Both the position numbers and the translations under genes were made by a program. Below the pieces are notes generated by a model. It searched no databases. It was not told the origin of the DNA and was given only the letters and a program-made list of their open reading frames with translations. Of a stretch of 64,000 bases of DNA, positions 58,442 to 64,000 are shown piece after piece. Every line of letters starts with the position of its first letter. Within the stretch, counting starts at the first letter, position 1. The stretch is from Chrysogorgia sp. JL179-B06 (taxonomy: Eukaryota > Cnidaria > Anthozoa > Scleralcyonacea > Chrysogorgiidae), in contig JAYKKM010000178.1 in NCBI GenBank assembly GCA_035772405.1, forward strand, positions 1 to 64,000. The letters run 5' to 3'.

Positions 58442-59080
58442 ATGTGTGCTTTTGTAATTAGGAACCTGATGCTCCCCGGCACGCCGACGGCAGTTCTGCT
58501 GCCAATGACCCCTTCGGCAATTCCATCGAAGGGTTTACTTTGCAAGCACAGATGCCGTGAGTGGTACTTTCCCGTTAGCTTGTCAGGTGGTAGAAATCTT
58601 ATTAGCTATATCAATGATTGTGTGTTTTATTCTATTACTTATAGTTCGTGTGTATTGCATATATATCCGTGTGGATCCATGAACTCGTTAATCTCGTGCG
58701 TATCACTTTATGATCCCTGGAAGCCTGTGCATGTGTGGACACTGGGCTTGGTGTTGTTTGTATATATTTTGCTTTTTTCACAGCTCTTCAGCTACTGGCG
58801 TATTTCGCCACGCGTCCTACATGCATGCCTTTCGCTAATTCGTACAGGTTTGTCAGGGATGTTATTCGGGAAGTGTAAACTGACTTGCCCTGTTTTTCAT
58901 ATTAGCCTCCTTCGCAGACGTTCTTTGTGTCCTTGCTCACTCGCCACTGACAAGGTCTGTTCATATGAAGATATAAACTTCCTTTCTCTTTGTGTGACAT
59001 GCCAGCCAATCAAGGGGCTGCAGCAAACAAAACTCGGCTGGAAGGGTTGTTCGACGTGTGCATGTGTAATAATTTGGTAA
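58442..59080 (+). other. 212-codon open frame of unknown nature
   Basis: Longest frame not explained by a known family. GC content is higher than in its surroundings. The product would be rich in Cys, Ser, Leu and Trp with several hydrophobic stretches (for example LGLVLFVYILLFSQLFSYW) and no recognised domain. The start is next to the poly(A) tail of the LINE and no splice sites or promoter were identified. It may be a chance frame in an unrecognised element. Confidence 0.2.
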
Positions 59081-60354
59081 AAAATGAAACGGTTAAATAT
59101 TTAAAACTACGCCTACGATCAGCTTCGTACCCAAGTGCGGGTGACACCACGAAAGATGGAAAATTCTGACCGATTTCTGAAATTTTCTTTTTTCTTTTCA
59201 CTTTTTTACCGCTCTCTCAAAAAGTGAAGCCATATTATTAAGATGTCATGAACCCTTTTTGGCTATCAGTTTCAGGCTGCGAGCAGTGCTGGCTGTTTCT
59301 TTTTTAGTCTTTCAAAGACAAACTCCACGCGGCTTTTTCTTTTTTCAACATAAATTCAGCTAAATATCATCATATTTCAACACATATTTAACATGGAAGT
59401 TTCAAAAACAAAAGTCATTCGTAATTTAGAAATTCCAGACCTTTTTAATAAGATGCATTTTAGGAATAGCAAACCAGAAAAATTGAAATGGAAAATCATT
59501 AACCAAACAAGTCACCGAACATCATTTTCAGTAATTATTAGCTGTTTACCCTGACAATATTTCCACTATAACTAAGCAAATTCTGCTAGATGTATAGGCA
59601 GCGAAAAGCAAATAAATATTGCTCTGAAACACTTTTGCATGGTTCAATTCTTGTTGTTACCATGCCCCACCGGGCACATCCCCGGGGATTTTTATTTAAA
59701 TTATTTCCTACTACATTATTTCCTCACCTTGGATACAGAGAAAAAGAGACTCCCCAATCTGGGGAATATTTTTCTCATGTGATCAGACATTAGTGTGGAT
59801 CGAGTCTGCGAAGAACACGAAGAAGGTCAGCAAAGAGAGGCTAGTTACTTGTGAGCTTTTGCTCGGTCGAACCGCCATCTTGGAACCTCCGTGGTAGCAC
59901 GGGGGAAGCAAGATACCCATATCTACTATTATATATCTGTGTATGGGTTTATAAAAAATGTATCCTAAAATTGTTGCGATTTTCCTACAACTGTATATTA
60001 TATCATCAACAATATGTAATTTCCATATTTTGTTTTTCTTTCTTAGTTAAAAAATGTATTTCTTTTGGTATTTACAAAATATGTTGTAGCAAATTACAAT
60101 GTCTACATTAAATATTTAAATTAATCGCATAACTGTATAAAATATTTATAGCATTTATTATTTATGATTTGAGGAATTTACTCAGAGATAAAAGATTCCT
60201 ATAGTAGCTAGATTTCTTAGTGTCTATTTTCCAGTGTGTTCTGCTCACTTTGTACCGTGCAATAGTACCTGCATGGTTCTTACAAAATCAGTATTTACAA
60301 GCGAGAGATGATCCAAAATATTATTTATAAATTTGTAATATACCAAGAACCTTG
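59081..60354. other. Intergenic or intronic, no gene recognised
   Basis: Unassigned. Around 59,870 the minus strand has a CCAAGATGGCGG start-like context with ATG and a phase-0 donor CAA|GTAACT ten codons later; see rejected items. Confidence 0.35.
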
Positions 60355-61440
60355 CTATGAAAAGGGGAGGGCCTAACGGAATATTTTTCAAATATAGAGA
60401 AAAATTCTTGCATTATTTTATACGTTAATTATCAGAGTAAATTCTAGGTGGTGTAATTTTCCCGGATTACAATGCGTTTTAGCAAGTATCCTCCAGAAAT
60501 ACACGTTTTATATTTTGTATTTTACGATTTTTCGTATTTTGTCATCTTGGGTACTTGCTTGGTTGAATTTTGATTATATAATGAGATTTGATTATATAAT
60601 GAATCCATGTCAAATTCTGAACAAAATAAGGGTCATCACCTACCTATACTATCAGGTTTTGTGATTGGTTGATTCAAACAATAAAACAATAGAATCAACC
60701 ACAAAGAAACCAAAGTCCTAACCTTATCACTTTTGTTCCATATAGCCAATCACAAAACCTGTTCATTTTAGGTACGTATTTACCACAAAATAAACGTAAT
60801 TTTGCGTACTATCGATGTCACGGCTCGTTGCTGCATAATAATGACAGCGAAATTCGCGATTTTTTCGCCTTTTTTCGTTTTTTCTCTCACCAATTTCACG
60901 AAATTATTATTTTTGAAGGTTGAGGAAGGATTTCTGGCCGACGTTTCGCCCGATTCCCTTGAAATTTAAACAGATATTAATACTGGAAGAGATATCTATA
61001 ATGAATTATCAGATTTTTTTCTAGAAAAATATTTTTTACAATACAGGAAAACAGATCACTTCAGTATTAACATCTCTGACATTCAAGGTAATCGCGGGCG
61101 AAACGTCTGTGAAAATCCTTTCTTAACCGTCAAAAATGCTAATTTAGTGAAATTTGTGAAAAATGAACAAAAAAGGTGAATAAATGAACAAAAGGATGGC
61201 AAAAAATCGCAAATTTGGTTCTCACATGCGTTGTGCGGCAACGAACCATGAGATTAGCAGCACGCAAAATTACCTCTGTTTTGTTCCAAATTTTCCAAAA
61301 CCGTCAATATATAAAAAAAGTGCATTTTTAGAGGATACAAGCTAAAACGCATTGTAATCCGGGTAATTACACCTCCTAAATTTTACTCTGATAGTTAACG
61401 TATCAAATAAATTCAAATAGACCCTCCCCTTAAGAACGTA
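60355..61440. mobile_element. MITE-like element with arms of about 150 bases
   Basis: Left GGGGAGGG...TTATCAGAGTAAATTCTAGG and GTAATTTTCCCGGATTACAA TGCGTTTTAGC; right, inverted, GCTAAAACGCATTGTAATCC GGGTAATTAC, AAATTTTACTCTGATA and CCCTCCCC. Inner arms include GACGTTTCGCCCG / CGGGCGAAACGTC. About 1.1 kb, non-coding. Confidence 0.75.
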
Positions 61441-61950
61441 TTTGAAATACCAGGCATGAAAGGGTTATTTAGAGAAGGATTCCTGATTTCAGTCTAAGAT
61501 TCCTATTGGATACAGCTTCTTACTTGCATCTTTTTCCTGGATTTATTCTTCGCCTGTATAGTTCTGCTTTACTTTATTTGGCTACTGTACATACGTTCCA
61601 CAGTCCGTGGTCGATCTATTTTGGAATATAGGATGTAACCATGTTTTCTATTTCGTAGTCCTTTAATAAAATAGAGGGGGGAAATCTGGTAAACCTTTTA
61701 AAAATTATTAAATTAGAACACTTGGAACATTTGTGTCATCTGTGCACAATGTATATCCTTATAAAGAATAAAGAAATACATATATTTGTCAGTGTCCGTG
61801 ATCAAACAGAAGTGTAGGCATAACATAGACATTAAAACAAAATTGTATCTGAACATGTTTTTAAAAGAGGGAAAAGCATTACGGAAAGTATTATAGTTTG
61901 AGGTTTTCATAGACTGAATGACAATAACAAGAGCATGAGGTATCTAATTA
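61441..61950. other. Unassigned sequence between two MITEs
   Basis: No exon supported. A possible ten-codon micro-exon on the minus strand near 61,545-61,575 (CTATACAG| ... |GTAAGA) has no family match. Confidence 0.3.
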
Positions 61951-62418
61951 AATTGCCCCTAACCCCAAAAGCGATTTTCAGCTCATCGAATATAATCATT
62001 ATTTTAGTTTTTTAGTGGAAAAAAGTTTCAATTTGGATAAATCGTTCGGTTTTTATGTCGTGTTGAAGTTGAATTTTAATGGCCCAGTTACGTCGGTACT
62101 TTTAACAAGCAGGAGTCTGGGTCTAGCATGTATTTTGACGTCACGCAAGGTAGTCGGAATTAGTTATAATCTAGCATTATACTTTTCGCATTTCGGAATG
62201 CATTTATATATCATAGTGATTGGAAAATAGTTGAAAAATTCAGACAAGAGTACCTTGCGTGACGTCACAAAACGTACTCGTTCGTGTTTTGGCCAACTTC
62301 AAAGAGCCATACAAATCGGAGATTTTAAAGAAATTCATTTTTATTTTCGCATAAATACTAGAAATTATGTCAAGATTTGATAAAGCCAAAAACGTTTTGG
62401 GGTTAGGGGCACTTTAAG
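61950..62418. mobile_element. MITE with TTAA-flanked ends (family C)
   Basis: Left TTAAATTGCCCCTAACCCCA AAA and right, inverted, TTAAAGTGCCCCTAACCCCA AAA. Inner pairing TTTTGACGTCACGCAAGGTA / TACCTTGCGTGACGTCACAA. About 465 bases; TTAA at both edges. Confidence 0.78.
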
Positions 62419-62429
62419 GAATAGACATT

Positions 62430-63095
62430 TCATAATTTCAAATTCTGGACTTTCTGATTAACAAGCAGGTTTACGAAGATAATCCAAGTAAACAAAACTA
62501 CTCTTGTACAAAACAAACGGCACTAATTTTGACCAAAGAAATTCGTGTCATCTTGTTGTAATACTTTCCCTAAATAATTAACTGGTAAGTTGGTGACGTC
62601 GCAAGCAGGTTAAACTTGATGAAACTACTATGTGGGTGGCCGAGTTTCCGCGGAGTGCTTTTAAAATGTTGTAGTTCGATTGAAAAAGGAAGACATTCAT
62701 AAAAATAGAGTTTCAGACTTATTGAGACATGAAGATGGCTATAGATAAAAATTTCGCGTTATCCTGCGTGTGATGTCACAAAATACATCCAAGATGGCGG
62801 ATAATAATAACAATAAAGACGTTTTAGGAGCATTATAGAATAGTCTTATAATGCTCTTACAACAATAAATTCTTAAAGTTACTTATAAAACTAAGTACAT
62901 TTCATCATAAATCATAAATCAAACTACTACATATATTATCATAATAACAGGATTAATTGACAGGATGACAGGATTGTCTTTGTGCTGTTTTAAATTAGTG
63001 TTGCTGTCTTGTACAAGAGTTTTGTTTACTTGGATTACCTTCGTAAGCTTGTTTGTTAATGAGAAAGTCAAATATTTGAAATTATGATTTTTATT
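62430..63095. mobile_element. MITE with inverted ends, carrying a LINE tail
   Basis: Left CATAATTTCAAATTCTGGAC TTTCTGATTAACAAGCAGG, CCAAGTAAACAAAACTACTC TTGTACAA pairs with right TTGTACAAGAGTTTTGTTTA CTTGG...GAGAAAGTCAAATATTTGAA ATTATG. Inside, 62,797-62,935 (minus) is the 3' end of the 45-kb LINE family (AATAAAGACGTTTTAGGAGC, ATGCTCTTACAACAATAAAT). Confidence 0.7.
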
Positions 63096-63290
63096 GTCAA
63101 TGTCTTTTAATGTCAATTGAAAAATCTATCAGAGAACCGTAAAACAATTCAGTACTTGATTTAACATCACAAACGGGATAATAGAGAGGATTAGTATAGT
63201 ATAATGATAATATATTATATTATACATAGTAAAAAGAATATGGCATTCATCATTTTTATTATATCACAATAGAAGATGCAATAGAGTTAC

Positions 63291-63413
63291 CTGCGTCGTA
63301 TGGAACGTATACGTTTCTAATTTATCAAAACTCCTCTGAACTTGAAATATATAAGTGTTGCTTTCCCGGTAGTGACTAACTATACTCTCGATAGGAAATG
63401 TCCGAATAGTATC
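63291..63413 (-). CDS. Exon, additional FERM F3 lobe (neighbouring or same gene)
   Basis: 41 codons, acceptor TTTTTTTATAG, donor GTAACT, phase 0 to 0. It reads IRTFPIESIVSHYRESNTYI and then FQVQRSFDKLETYTFHTTQ. D(I/T)..T.PF..I..W....TYF.......K....TS is the F3 pattern, and the exon layout matches 6,270-6,389 of the main gene. The following helix-encoding exon was not found. It belongs to a MyT4-FERM-type protein, either a separate upstream gene or an extra FERM of the same gene. Confidence 0.68.
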
Positions 63414-63512
63414 CTATAAAAAAATAAATTTCAACATTAAATCCTATATTCTTATATTAAGTTCCTTCAAATGGGCTTGCCATAAAATTCGCTATTTAAA
63501 AAACGTCCTGAC

Positions 63513-63754
63513 GGAGAATCGTATCAACCCTTTTGCTGTAAAATAAAGGGAATTAAACTGGCTTAAGTTAAACAAAAACTAATATTTACAACTATGATAT
63601 TATCTGAAATGTGGCTCTTGGATTCGGATCTTGCTAGATTATCACTATTACAAACCGCACTAAAGGGGAAAATATTAAACTTTGTCTGTGACATAACATC
63701 TTGAAATTTATTCTTGAAATTTGCTTGGCTATTTCTCGTAGTTGAGACAAGGTA
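63513..63754 (-). CDS. Exon(s), end of FERM F2 and start of F3, uncertain boundaries
   Basis: After TATTTACAG (63,755) the frame reads TRNSQANFKNKFQDVMSQTK, FNIFPFSAVCNSDN, then SDNIIVVNI. It resembles the A...F......TFGSAFF.V...... P.ILLIAINK segment. A second piece at 63,513-63,535 (KGLIRFS) would continue it as IIVVNIT-KGLIRF, but the donors required (GTTTTT and GTCAGG) are weak. The family assignment is fair; the exact splice sites are not established. Confidence 0.45.
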
Positions 63755-64000
63755 CTGTAAATATGAAATTTGTTTATTTTGATATTTGTGATATATTTAG
63801 AGGGATAGTCCAACAGTAATCTGTTCATGGCGTGAACGGTTTTTAAAAGGTCTAATGCCTATTTAATGCCTTTCACTTGATTTCTTTCTAGATTAATAAT
63901 ATATACGAAAAGAGGATATTATGAAAAAAGAGAATATAGAGGATTTATAAAACAATATTCAAAAATCGGTTTTTCTCGGGGTTTTTAGGGCACCCATTGA
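63755..64000. other. Window edge, nothing recognised
   Basis: AT-rich, no exon supported. The FERM F1-F2 part of the module at 63.3-63.75 kb would be expected further upstream. Confidence 0.4.

Noticed and set aside
59840..59905. Possible first exon MAVRPSKSSQ on the minus strand with a CCAAGATGGCGG start context
   Set aside because: AAGATGGCGG-type strings are common in the MITE arms of this window, and no downstream exon in matching phase and family context could be shown.
62500..62590. Possible terminal exon (GKYYNKMTRISLVK...) for the FERM module at 63.3 kb
   Set aside because: It lies inside the inverted-repeat element 62,430-63,095 and does not resemble the F3 C-terminal helix.

Overview
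The window reads as nuclear DNA of an invertebrate animal: AT-rich, mostly non-coding, with short phase-matched exons split by long introns and heavy colonisation by transposable elements. CR1-like and R4/Dong-like LINEs, Penelope-like elements with GIY-YIG endonuclease, tRNA-derived SINEs, pogo and PIF/Harbinger remnants, many palindromic MITE-like elements and a probable U12-type intron together suggest a marine invertebrate such as a cnidarian. That placement is inference; no sequence seen here fixes the species.

One large gene on the minus strand dominates. I could assemble 28 exons from 50,536 down to the stop codon at 4,820. Their splice phases match at every junction, and together they make about 3.77 kb of coding sequence (about 1,250 codons). 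The domain order is MyTH4 (50.5-40.7 kb), FERM (39.4-31.8 kb), SH3 (30.7-30.9 kb), a long acidic and polar linker (30.4-26.7 kb), a second MyTH4 (25.6-21.2 kb) and a second FERM (20.7-4.8 kb). This is the tail of a class VII-type unconventional myosin. No motor domain or IQ neck was recognised in the window; either it lies beyond 64,000 or the gene is a tail-only relative. Two exons of the second FERM carry single-nucleotide indels next to T runs, which look more like uncorrected assembly errors than decay. About 30 residues at the F1-F2 junction of the second FERM are unaccounted for.

Upstream on the same strand, at 63.3-63.75 kb, there is a further FERM F2-F3 segment. It belongs either to a neighbouring MyTH4-FERM gene or to an unusual three-FERM product of the same gene.

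Region by region. 0-4.8 kb is downstream flank with pogo-type and other inverted-repeat elements. 4.8-25.6 kb holds the second FERM and MyTH4 exons, with introns full of nested palindromic elements, an R4/Dong-like LINE and SINEs. 25.6-31 kb holds the linker and SH3 exons plus Penelope and CR1 fragments. 31.8-41 kb holds FERM-1, a pogo transposase remnant and a LINE tail. 41-45 kb has a tandem and inverted SINE array and a second tandem repeat. 45-50.5 kb has MyTH4-1 exons among several LINE fragments. 50.5-63 kb is almost entirely transposon-derived (MITEs, a collapsed PIF/Harbinger element, a poly(A)-tailed LINE), with a few doubtful exons.
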